Source of the DNA: UBA1181 sp045113275
Lineage (GTDB): Bacteria; Bacteroidota; Bacteroidia; Bacteroidales; Paludibacteraceae
Direction: 5' to 3'
Length of the DNA: 64,000 bases
NCBI GenBank assembly: GCA_045113275.1
Contig: JBGUIU010000058.1
Span: forward strand, 83,189-147,188
The translations under genes and the position numbers were made by a program. Shown here piece after piece: positions 9,501-15,563 of this stretch (positions are counted from its first letter, which is position 1; every line of letters starts with the position of its first letter). The notes beneath the pieces are model-generated. The model was not told the origin of the DNA. It saw only the letters and a program-made list of their open reading frames with translations, and did not search any database.

Positions 9501-11314
9501 AAGAGCTGTCCTTTCGTTACGTTCGGATCAAATCCGTCAAGTATCGTTCCAAGCGTTACGCTTGCAGCTCCTAATGCAGGATTCGGAATAAATATTGATA
9601 CAAGATCACCCGCAAGCTGAAAGAATCTGGCAATCTTTAACACAGGACCTTGCTGCTTTTCTGACTCTTCTTGCGCCATGACCCTCTCATCGAAACTTTT
9701 TTTATATTCTTCCTTTGACGGATTGCTGACATCATTACCTGTCGAACTTACGTTTGCTGAAGAGTTCTGAGCATTAGAGTTCACTTTACTATAAAAGATT
9801 GGTCCTTTATCTATGGGACCTCCGCCCTGCATCTTGTGCGTCTCGGTCTTTTGATTTGATTTGCTAGTGTCTTTTAGATACCTTACACTTTTAAAAACAG
9901 GGCTATCTTTCTTATATACATTATTTATGATGCCGTTAAAACCTCCTTTCCTCGAAGGAATATACAATACATCATTGTCTTTGTCATCTCTAAAATAAAT
10001 AAACGGCATTGGTATTATATCGTCTCCTTTATGCATAGGTATGACCCACAACCAACTTTTGCCCTTCGAATCATATTGTCCATATGGAATGAGCGCAGAT
10101 GGTGTGCCTTTTTCAGATCTTATTGAAATATCCCTAAATGACTTGGCAATCTGCTTTCGAACACCTGGATATTTAAGATCATCGACGGATAACTCATGAG
10201 GCTTTCCGTCTACGTAGCTTAAACTCAGATCGCCTGTAAAATTACCATTCTTATCCAGCTCGAATATATTTGTTATATATTCGCCATCATTTTCGATTTT
10301 GTTTTTTATATCAGCGTTTCCTCTAAACAGCTCTTCGTCTTTCTTCGCAAATATCCAGTCTCCATCATAATTGTCAACAACATCATTGTTTTTTTCTTTC
10401 AAAGGATCCTTGGTAGCATCACTATTTCCAGCCCCGTTTCCACCAGGATTGAAAGCAGAGTTACTAACAGCCACTGCTTTTGGAAATCTATCATACATAG
10501 GGACAATATACTTCATCTCATATGGCTGCTTTGTAGCGTCTGGTCCGTTATATACAAAACCAAGATACCTCCAGAAGTCGCTGTTTTCTTTGAATCCTAG
10601 ATTGGAATTATCGCTTCCAATCTGACTGAGATCTGTTTTAGCACCATGAAATCTGTCACCGGCACCGTATCCATTCAGAACTTTCTCAAGGCTATTCAGA
10701 GCATCAACAACAGGATTAATAAACCTTCTGTTGTACTCTTCTTTTGGCATGTTCTGAAGGTATTCCCCATATCTATTCGCATATTCATTCAGACGGTTCC
10801 TTATCTCATCGTCAGTGAGTCCTCCGACAAGCTTAGGTTTGCCATTCTCATCCTTTCCGACAAATTCGTTCCTCCTCCAGTATTCGAGAAGTTCAGCTTC
10901 ATTCTTGAACTTTCCTCCCAAATCCCTGTTAATGAATCCGAACAATGAATCATCCTCCCTGTCATCGACGTTATATGATGACCTAATTGTCTTTGAGAGA
11001 ACCTTGTCAGCCATCTTCCCGAACTTCGAATCGGCATCGTCGGGCTCACTGCCGTAATGCATCTGCCCGTTCTCGAAAGACGACACGTTCTCCGAGTTCT
11101 CCATTATGTCGATCCTTTTCCTGAGGGCCTCGCGGTACTTCTCGCGCTGCTTCTCCCTGCGCCTTCTGCCGCCACGTATGAGACCTGCCTCAGTCATTGA
11201 ATTAAGGTCGTTCTCTAATAGCTCAGAAGCGGAATCGGCAATCACCTTTGTGTTACGCTCGCTCATATATGGATCGTTTATGGCGAGATCTGTGTTGATA
11301 ATGTCGTTTCTCAT
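6530..11314 (-). CDS. Very large virion cargo-like protein, 1594 aa
   Basis: No enzymatic motif recognised. Features in order: a strongly basic helix at about residues 47-71 (RGGRRRREKQREKYREALRK); a glycine/alanine-rich hydrophobic region at about 555-660 that could insert in or cross membranes; a Ser/Thr/Asn/Gly low-complexity linker at about 1120-1280; and a helical C-terminal part with many Asn and Arg. Two Gly-Gly motifs (KMQGGGPID near 495 and KQDGGILTRR near 975) resemble those in small proteins of this phage. It follows the 109-aa gene across a terminator (11348-11382). Size, context and the hydrophobic segment suggest an ejected internal virion protein. I cannot name a homologue with certainty. 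Confidence 0.75.
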   Translation of the reverse strand: MRNDIINTDLAINDPYMSERNTKVIADSASELLENDLNSMTEAGLIRGGRRRREKQREKYREALRKRIDIMENSENVSSFENGQMHYGSEPDDADSKFGKMADKVLSKTIRSSYNVDDREDDSLFGFINRDLGGKFKNEAELLEYWRRNEFVGKDENGKPKLVGGLTDDEIRNRLNEYANRYGEYLQNMPKEEYNRRFINPVVDALNSLEKVLNGYGAGDRFHGAKTDLSQIGSDNSNLGFKENSDFWRYLGFVYNGPDATKQPYEMKYIVPMYDRFPKAVAVSNSAFNPGGNGAGNSDATKDPLKEKNNDVVDNYDGDWIFAKKDEELFRGNADIKNKIENDGEYITNIFELDKNGNFTGDLSLSYVDGKPHELSVDDLKYPGVRKQIAKSFRDISIRSEKGTPSALIPYGQYDSKGKSWLWVIPMHKGDDIIPMPFIYFRDDKDNDVLYIPSRKGGFNGIINNVYKKDSPVFKSVRYLKDTSKSNQKTETHKMQGGGPIDKGPIFYSKVNSNAQNSSANVSSTGNDVSNPSKEEYKKSFDERVMAQEESEKQQGPVLKIARFFQLAGDLVSIFIPNPALGAASVTLGTILDGFDPNVTKGQLFKNLGLGAISLVNPMSKLARISKRAPEIIMGVQKIAATYGLGEGVKTLFGKVSQFFKDIDNGIGWGEAISANFSPEDLTLILSGLRGFANVLRTSKTAKAVNEKLTGDKTGAAEVPSSRIKEVYGDAVYKDEYGQNRSQPVSVSSSNFKSQEVANGVNSMSNKYNNAYEKQTGRPGDVTIETPPVMKEIKAPGKIAEYAGKVTGAVRSTIAAPKVANAVKNLDVENNVTYNPVIKQNESSRSSQRANELIKERNKEVENRNSGSVKLDKKEPYNIEPTKPFVFDKNGNPYLNPSTGSQTIQLKEGMYYDVDGRHGRIIESPFESNNTTNTIYKVGDVEYSLDPNGSSKFVLSDEQASKLGNFFNILDKIDSKQDGGILTRRLKAVNDWNDYVRNNPWKISSSTESQTYNGQPIGDDGRYYDNNIENLRNFARGFFDRNPGYRDLLGIDDVDEWASNIVNQRIYPNNVRKGDSFYAPIINFDGDGNMSYYKYDPNSNYNINDNVEGIPGPAFPNVSTYSKASVDSKSAQPIAQGTSNGSAQSTTRVTSSVSTQTAPAGTNASSPNGNVSSGNASANEPLSTSVASGSESSNQSAAVGVNTNPASSASDGQTAQGQVKSGSLSSIGDGAVTGNDNGTEGSNVASNNAEGVNPSGNTSTGASEGVVGGSTEAAGVTDKTKDLVDRIRALTIANPVDTEFYGYRKGIFNPLWITRPLPSALNASANTLLNAELDKNRVALMFPGNDKQKTVRVEGDYEGLQEARDNFARMRESLSDYVSTDMAKNIDNYNNVTYNGIGMNNQAEAADRRAFRQSREKALSDIDNNRNSMIESGNVNEKILNDELNRRNAIDYEAAANVRDNMYNAVEDVKDRFVHLRSMYNYLYADEDAKAIAARQIENKDKLAAAINDAAVQIANNVELETGRNKDDVLNDLRNGNAGYIKSSLNGETSYLYNTFEHLRKQYDKIKNRNFESEAKRSILSTVPGSLNISRYRK

Positions 11315-11347
11315 ATCTTTGTTTTCTTTATATTGTCAATAAAAAAA

Positions 11348-11382
11348 AAGGCAAGCCAGCCCGTGAAGAGCGTACTCGCCTT
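11348..11382 (-). terminator. Intrinsic terminator after the 109-aa gene
   Basis: On the minus strand AAGGCGAG pairs with CTTGCCTT (8 bp, one G-U) around a 19-nt loop and runs into nine T residues. No promoter is visible before the next ATG at 11314, so the 1594-aa gene probably depends on read-through. Confidence 0.8.
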
Positions 11383-11399
11383 AATGCACTGTTGTGCGA

Positions 11400-11729
11400 C
11401 TACACTCTAGTGGCACGTCCGTTCCTGTAGATGATCTTCTTCTTAGCGATTACACCGCCATTCTTCATAGCTGGAGCACCACCTTGAGCACCCTGTCCTT
11501 GACTGAGTAATTGAAGGCACATCTGACAAGCCTGCAATGCAAGATTGCCGTCCTGTGTCTCAACTGCCTGAACCATCATCTGCAACATCTGCTCCTCTGG
11601 ACTCTGAGCCTGTTGCTGAGCACCTGCGTTTGCAGGAGCTTCTGCTGGAGCTGCGGCAGCTTCGCCTCCTTCAACGGCTCCGCCTTCCTGCATGTAACGA
11701 ACATTCTTTTTAAATAAAATCTCTGACAT
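11400..11729 (-). CDS. Small Gln/Ala-rich protein with two Gly-Gly motifs, 109 aa
   Basis: No known domain. The N-terminus has RYMQEGGAVEGG (GG at 16-17). A Glu/Ala/Pro-rich linker follows, then a Met/Gln-rich helix (about 45-76). The C-terminus is basic with a second motif, MKNGGVIAKKKIIYRNGR (GG at 91-92). Small proteins of this build recur in gut crAss-like phages, in my recollection of such genomes; function is unknown. It has its own promoter at 11840-11869 with a leader of about 100 nt, and a terminator separates it from the next gene. That suggests independent, high-level expression, as for an abundant virion or internal protein. Confidence 0.75.
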   Translation of the reverse strand: MSEILFKKNVRYMQEGGAVEGGEAAAAPAEAPANAGAQQQAQSPEEQMLQMMVQAVETQDGNLALQACQMCLQLLSQGQGAQGGAPAMKNGGVIAKKKIIYRNGRATRV

Positions 11730-11839
11730 AGTACAATAATTAATTAATTAATGAATAACTTACAATATCATAAGACCTGCCGTTCTTCCAATATACATTA
11801 ACGCCTGAATAACAGCGTATAGAAACAGCAAGCACATTA

Positions 11840-11869
11840 CAAATATATAATATTTTCATCAATACCAAA
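11840..11869 (-). promoter_or_regulatory. Promoter for the 109-aa gene
   Basis: On the minus strand TTTG (11869-11866) is followed after 18 nt by TATATTTG (11847-11840). The upstream box lies in the T-run behind the hairpin at 11879-11910. The spacing is one base shorter than usual. Confidence 0.6.
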
Positions 11870-11878
11870 AAATGAAAT

Positions 11879-11910
11879 GCCAGAAAGCCGTTTCCCAACG
11901 ACCTCCTGGC
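11879..11910 (-). terminator. Two-tier hairpin terminator after groEL
   Basis: GCCAG/CTGGC forms the outer 5-bp stem and CGTT/AACG an inner stem around TCCC. On the minus strand it is followed by ATTTCATTTTTT. The stem is weaker than the other terminators here. Confidence 0.55.
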
Positions 11911-11947
11911 CTGATAACAATAATAACTAATAATTAACTTTATGCCA

Positions 11948-13543
11948 CTAAATTTTCATAACATCATCGTCGCTTTCGGATATGAGACACTCAGTCGTCA
12001 GCATCACTCCTGCCACCGAAACAGCGTTTTCAAGCGCCACCCTCTCGACTTTTGCAGGGTCTATCACACCGGTGGAAAGCAGATGCTCGAATTTTCCGTT
12101 TTTAGCATTGAACCCGTAATCACCCTTGCCTCTTCTTATCCTGTCAACATACGTCGAACCTTCAAGACCGGCATTGGACAGGATCTGTCTCAACGGCTCC
12201 TCAACAGCCCTTCTGACTATTGCGATTCCTGAATTCTCATCTGAACTGGAACCCTTCAGATTGGCGATGGATTTAAGGGCTCTCATGTATGCGACACCTC
12301 CTCCTGGAACTATGCCTTCGTCGATGGCTGCCCTTGTGGCGCACAACGCATCATCTATCCTGTCCTTCTTCTCCTTCATCTCAACCTCGCTCTGCGCTCC
12401 AACTCTCAGAACAGCTACACCACCTCCGAGTCTGGCTATGCGTTCCTGATACTTATCCCTCTCAGTGGCTGATGTTAACGTCATACACTGCGCCGTTATT
12501 CTCTGTATCCTTTCCTCGATTGAATCCTTGTCACCCTTTCCGCCTATTATAGTCATGTCTGTCGATGTGGTTGTAACCTTGTCTGCGCTTCCGAGCATTC
12601 CTAACGTTACATCCTCAATGTTCACGCCGCTTTTTCTCGAAACAAACGAACCGCCCGTAAGAACAGCCATGTCCTCAAGAATGTCAAGTCTCCTTTCACC
12701 GAATGCAGGTGCTTTCACACACACGACTCTTATGGTACCCTTTATATGATTGTTCGCCAGCTGAGTGACAACGTCAGTTCCGAACCCTTCAGCAACGATC
12801 ACGAATGAACGTCTCTCGCCTGCAACGGCATCCAGAATAGGGGCAAGAGCGTATATGTTCTCAATCTCCCTGTCAGTAATAAGAATGTAAGGATTCTCAA
12901 GCTCGCTAGTCTGCTTCATCGGGTCCGTGACAAAATACTTGCTAACATAACCCTGCTCGATTCTCATTCCGTCAACTATGTCAACATACGTCTCGGATGT
13001 AGCAGACTCGTCTATAGTGATGATACCCCTGCTTGTTATCTTACCGATGGTATCGGCTATCACATCGCCTATCTCCCTGTCATTGTTGGCTGATATGGTT
13101 GCCACGCTTCTCACCTTCTCAATGTCGTCACCGACACTCACAGCCATGGATCTGATGCATTCAACTATTGCAGAACAGGCCTTGTCCATTCCTCTTTTCA
13201 CATCAAGAGGCTTGGCTCCTGCAGCTATAACCTTCAGGCCCTCGCAGTACATGAAGCTGGCCAAGATGACAGATGATGTCGTTCCATCACCGGCATCGTC
13301 GCATGTCTTTTCAGACACATCCCTTACAAGCTTTGCACCCATATTCTCATACCTGTCCTTTAGGATAACCTCCTTTGCGACAGTCACTCCGTCCTTTGTT
13401 ATATGCGGAGATCCGAATTTCTTCTCTATAACAACGTTTCTTCCCATCGGTCCGAGAGTAACTCTGACCGCATTAGCGAGTTTTTCGACTCCTCTTCTCA
13501 TGCCTTCTCTGGCATCACTTCCGAATACTATGTCTTTAGCCAT
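11948..13543 (-). CDS. groEL: GroEL-type chaperonin (Cpn60), 531 aa
   Basis: An ATP-driven folding chamber protein, expected to form seven-membered rings. Conserved ATPase positions are visible: TLGPMGRNV (29-37), KDGVTVAKE (50-58), GDGTT (85-89) and KKDRIDDALCATRAA further on, followed by EGIVPGGGVA. In the apical domain GYVSKYF keeps the aromatic residues that bind substrates and co-chaperonin. Length is close to bacterial GroEL (about 548), but the C-terminal Gly-Gly-Met tail is missing and the protein ends ESDDDVMKI. No groES lies next to it; a GroES-like gene is on the opposite strand at 43109-43624. It follows the 83-aa gene across a hairpin (13566-13595). It should be an active ATPase. 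Whether it uses the phage or the host GroES is not shown by the sequence. Confidence 0.97.
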   Translation of the reverse strand: MAKDIVFGSDAREGMRRGVEKLANAVRVTLGPMGRNVVIEKKFGSPHITKDGVTVAKEVILKDRYENMGAKLVRDVSEKTCDDAGDGTTSSVILASFMYCEGLKVIAAGAKPLDVKRGMDKACSAIVECIRSMAVSVGDDIEKVRSVATISANNDREIGDVIADTIGKITSRGIITIDESATSETYVDIVDGMRIEQGYVSKYFVTDPMKQTSELENPYILITDREIENIYALAPILDAVAGERRSFVIVAEGFGTDVVTQLANNHIKGTIRVVCVKAPAFGERRLDILEDMAVLTGGSFVSRKSGVNIEDVTLGMLGSADKVTTTSTDMTIIGGKGDKDSIEERIQRITAQCMTLTSATERDKYQERIARLGGGVAVLRVGAQSEVEMKEKKDRIDDALCATRAAIDEGIVPGGGVAYMRALKSIANLKGSSSDENSGIAIVRRAVEEPLRQILSNAGLEGSTYVDRIRRGKGDYGFNAKNGKFEHLLSTGVIDPAKVERVALENAVSVAGVMLTTECLISESDDDVMKI

Positions 13544-13565
13544 AAATGTTTTCTTTTAAATAAAA

Positions 13566-13595
13566 GACCAGAGTGCCTTCACGGCACCCGTGGTC
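13566..13595 (-). terminator. Two-tier hairpin between the 83-aa gene and groEL
   Basis: GACCA/TGGTC and GTGCC/GGCAC stack with a 3/2 internal loop around a 5-nt loop. On the minus strand the hairpin runs into TTTTATTT just before the groEL ATG. A smaller hairpin (AACCTA/TAGGTT) lies behind the upstream stop codon. No promoter box is seen between them, so the hairpin may attenuate transcription into groEL or act as a processing site. Confidence 0.6.
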
Positions 13596-13639
13596 CAAAA
13601 AAAAATCACACAAAAACGCATAAACCTAGCGATAGGTTA

Positions 13640-13891
13640 TTATTTAAACAACAAGCTGAACTTCATTTTCACAAACTTCCATATAGAAGTTTTCAAAACG
13701 AAGGCTTTCTCTGTCAGTCTGATCATGTCACACTCCTTCTTTCTGTCAATACCTTTTGCTTCAAAGAAGTTAGCGATATCGCTGTCAGTCACTTTGTCAA
13801 GCAAATCCTCGTCTAAGATTGTTTCAGAACGTTCCTTGGACAATAGATAATTTCCAAATTGAACTAATGTTTCCTCAATGTTCATGTTCAT
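13640..13891 (-). CDS. Small protein of unknown function, 83 aa
   Basis: MNMNIEETLVQFGNYLLSKE opens a mostly helical acidic protein with a basic end (WKFVKMKFSLLFK). No domain recognised. The ATG at 13891 or 13885 is equally possible. It is the first gene downstream of a clear promoter (14010-14040) and a structured leader ending in a terminator-like hairpin. GroEL follows, so the two may form one attenuated transcription unit. Confidence 0.7.
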   Translation of the reverse strand: MNMNIEETLVQFGNYLLSKERSETILDEDLLDKVTDSDIANFFEAKGIDRKKECDMIRLTEKAFVLKTSIWKFVKMKFSLLFK

Positions 13892-13904
13892 ATAATTTTA
13901 TTAA

Positions 13905-14003
13905 ACAAAAAAAAGGCCGGCTTTCCTAAGAATCCGTGCATTCAGAGTACTCACCTGGCCTCGCGTTAGTTGAATGACGTGCACGGAATCGTCATGATTA
14001 TAT
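13905..14003 (-). ncRNA. Structured leader RNA / attenuator upstream of the 83-aa gene and groEL
   Basis: Between the promoter at 14010-14040 and the ATG at 13891 the minus-strand RNA can fold in two competing ways. The first is a stem pairing 13980-13990 (GATTCCGTGCA) with 13930-13940 (TGCACGGATTC), 10 of 11 positions. The second is a terminator in which AGGCC-A-GG (13961-13954) pairs with CCGGCCT (13920-13914), followed by eight T residues. The two stems cross, so they would exclude each other or form a pseudoknot. GAGTACTC, a palindrome, lies in the terminator loop. This layout is typical of an attenuator or riboswitch, or of a short free RNA ending at the T-run. I do not recognise a known class. 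Confidence 0.55.
13914..13961 (-). terminator. Terminator hairpin within the leader RNA
   Basis: The outer stem AGGCC/GGCCT has a bulged A and two more G-C pairs, and is followed on the minus strand by eight consecutive T residues, just before the 83-aa gene. Confidence 0.7.
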
Positions 14004-14009
14004 ACGTCA

Positions 14010-14040
14010 CAAATATAATATTATTTGCTTAAAATGCAAA
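14010..14040 (-). promoter_or_regulatory. Promoter for the leader RNA, 83-aa gene and possibly groEL
   Basis: On the minus strand TTTG (14040-14037) is followed after 19 nt by TATATTTG (14017-14010), an exact fit to the Bacteroidota consensus. Transcription should start near 14002. Confidence 0.75.
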
Positions 14041-14074
14041 AATTGAAGAAAAAAAACGTATTTTTGTAAAAGTA

Positions 14075-14105
14075 GTGTCGAGCGCTGCAAATTGACGCCC
14101 GACAC
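14075..14105 (-). terminator. Terminator of the tRNA transcript
   Basis: GTGTCGGGCG pairs with CGCTCGACAC (10 bp, one G-U) around an 11-nt loop, 20 nt after the tRNA CCA end. T-rich sequence follows on the minus strand. Confidence 0.75.
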
Positions 14106-14124
14106 ATGCAAGGGGATAGTGAGG

Positions 14125-14199
14125 TGGTAGTCGGATCGGGAATCGAACCCGAATCTAAGGTTTAGGAAACCCGTATTCTGTCCATTGAACTATCCAACC
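14125..14199 (-). tRNA. tRNA-Arg, anticodon CCU
   Basis: A full cloverleaf can be drawn on the minus strand. The acceptor GGTTGGA pairs with TCCGACT, followed by discriminator A and an encoded CCA (14127-14125). T8-A9 are canonical. The D stem is GTTC/GAAT. The anticodon arm has loop TTCCTAA, giving anticodon CCT after T33 and before A37. The T arm is TCGGG-TTCGATT-CCCGA. The outermost anticodon pair is a C-T mismatch. It reads AGG, a codon seen often in the phage head genes. It has its own promoter box a few bases upstream and its own terminator. Confidence 0.93.
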
Positions 14200-14250
14200 G
14201 ACGCAATGCAAATTTAATATTATTAAATCACACAAACAGTGAACTATCCA
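14186..14250. repeat. 11-bp direct repeat shared by the tRNA and the tnpB 3' end
   Basis: TGAACTATCCA occurs at 14186-14196, inside the tRNA acceptor/D-arm, and identically at 14240-14250, across the tnpB stop codon. The copies are 43 nt apart in the same orientation. Confidence 0.7.
14209..14216 (-). promoter_or_regulatory. -7 box of the tRNA promoter
   Basis: TAAATTTG on the minus strand ends ten bases before the tRNA 5' end, so transcription would begin almost at the mature end. The upstream TTTG (14236-14233) is only 16 nt away, shorter than usual, so the upstream element is uncertain. Confidence 0.5.
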
Positions 14251-15440
14251 CAAATTAAAGATTTGTGGACTTCAGGCTTCGCAGACAATTGCTTGCAAAC
14301 AAGTCTCACATCGTCTCCACCTGTGTAATCGACAGTCCCTGCCGATAGAGTTTTTAGCCCTTCTCTAAGGATATTAATTGAAGCATTCAAGTCCCTATTG
14401 TGATGTTTTCCACAATTAGGACAAGTCCATTCCCGTACATTCAAGTCTTTAGTGCTTTGATTGATATATCCGCATTCACTACAAGTCTGTGAACTTGGAA
14501 AATATCTGTTGATTTTCACCAAAGTCTTATCCTCTCGATTGCATTTGTATTCAAGAAAGTTGATGAAAGTTCCCCAGCTTACATCTGAGATGTGTTTTGC
14601 AAGTTTGTGGTTATTAATCATTCCTTTAATATTAAGGTTCTCACAACAAATAACGTCATAATTTTTGACAAGTTCAGTTGAAACCTTATGTAATATATCA
14701 TTCCTTGAATTTGCAATCTTCCTGTGAATCTTGACAACATTTCTTCTTTGGTTTTCATAAGAATTGCTGTCTTTATGTTTACGAGAAAGATGCTTTTGTG
14801 CTTTGCTTAATTTTCTTTCATATATTTTTGTGTATCTATGGTTCTTATAGACTTTACCATCAGATGTTATTACAAAATTTTTCAGTCCCAAATCAATTCC
14901 AACAGATTTATTTACCTTTCCAATAGGTTCATGTTGTTGTTCAGTCAGAATTGCAACATAGTATTTTCCGTCGCAGTCTTTTGATATTGTCATAGAATGC
15001 ACATTACCTTTAACTTCACAATGCTTCTTGATTTTTATGTTGGATTTGAATTTAGGCAAGGATATTGAATTATTGTCAATAGAACAGAACTGTGGAACAA
15101 CAAAGGAATTTCTATCTTTCTTTGACTTAAATCTTGGAAATTTCGCATTTCTTTTGAAGAAATTGATATATGCTGATTCAAGATGCCTCAAGCTATGTTG
15201 GAGGGTCTGACTGTTAATTTCCTTCAACCAAGAATACTCTTCTTGCTTTTTAAGAAGTGTCAGTTTCTTTGCCTGCTCATAATAGTTATCAAACTTCTGT
15301 GTTTCTCTGTACTGTTCTTTTCGTTCATTTAGAAAATAATTATACACAAAACGAACACATCCAAAATACTTTCCCAACAATTCTTGTTGCTCTGTATTAG
15401 GATACATCCTAAACTTATATGTCTTGTATATCGTCTTCAC
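14244..15440 (-). CDS. tnpB: TnpB, IS200/IS605-family OrfB RNA-guided nuclease, 398 aa
   Basis: TnpB proteins are transposon-encoded RuvC nucleases guided by an RNA made from the 3' end of their own gene. The N-terminal helix-turn-helix part starts YKFRMYPNTEQQELL. The RuvC-like catalytic residues are present: D183 (GIDLGLKNF), E267 (CCENLNIKGM) and D350 (NRDLNAS). A zinc ribbon has Cys at 320, 323, 340 and 343. The gene is full length with no frameshift and starts with GTG at 15440. No tnpA transposase is present, so the element is solitary here. A hairpin (14247-14269) sits at the stop codon. The gene lies between the tRNA and a divergent promoter region shared with the nuclease/helicase genes. 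Confidence 0.95.
   Translation of the reverse strand: MKTIYKTYKFRMYPNTEQQELLGKYFGCVRFVYNYFLNERKEQYRETQKFDNYYEQAKKLTLLKKQEEYSWLKEINSQTLQHSLRHLESAYINFFKRNAKFPRFKSKKDRNSFVVPQFCSIDNNSISLPKFKSNIKIKKHCEVKGNVHSMTISKDCDGKYYVAILTEQQHEPIGKVNKSVGIDLGLKNFVITSDGKVYKNHRYTKIYERKLSKAQKHLSRKHKDSNSYENQRRNVVKIHRKIANSRNDILHKVSTELVKNYDVICCENLNIKGMINNHKLAKHISDVSWGTFINFLEYKCNREDKTLVKINRYFPSSQTCSECGYINQSTKDLNVREWTCPNCGKHHNRDLNASINILREGLKTLSAGTVDYTGGDDVRLVCKQLSAKPEVHKSLICG
14247..14269 (-). ncRNA. 3' hairpin of tnpB (candidate omega-RNA / right-end element)
   Basis: TCCACAAAT-TAAAG-ATTTGTGGA is a perfect 9-bp stem with a 5-nt loop covering the last codons of tnpB. IS200/IS605 right ends carry subterminal hairpins, and TnpB guide RNAs overlap the gene's 3' end. 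The second TnpB at the window edge has a comparable hairpin at its stop. Confidence 0.5.
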
Positions 15441-15467
15441 TAGATGAACAATTTCTATTATTATTTA

Positions 15468-15498
15468 TTCGCAAATTTACAAAATTATTTTATATTTG
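15468..15498 (+). promoter_or_regulatory. Plus-strand promoter for nuclease-helicase genes
   Basis: TTCG (15468-15471) is followed after 19 nt by TATATTTG (15491-15498). The upstream box differs from TTTG at one base. The nuclease ATG follows about 60 nt after the expected start. Confidence 0.6.
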
Positions 15499-15502
15499 TA
15501 AA
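15472..15502 (-). promoter_or_regulatory. Minus-strand promoter for tnpB, overlapping the plus promoter
   Basis: On the minus strand TTTA (15502-15499) is followed after 19 nt by TAAATTTG (15479-15472), about 30 nt before the GTG start of tnpB. It occupies nearly the same bases as the plus-strand promoter. Confidence 0.5.
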
Positions 15503-15563
15503 GTGATTTCAAAAATAATTTTACGCATGAATAATTATATATCCAAAGAAAAGACACAAATAA

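Noticed and set aside
12978..13559. A 193-aa plus-strand reading frame opposite groEL
   Set aside because: It is the antisense shadow of a highly conserved gene, with no promoter and a Ser/Thr/Pro-rich composition typical of shadows.
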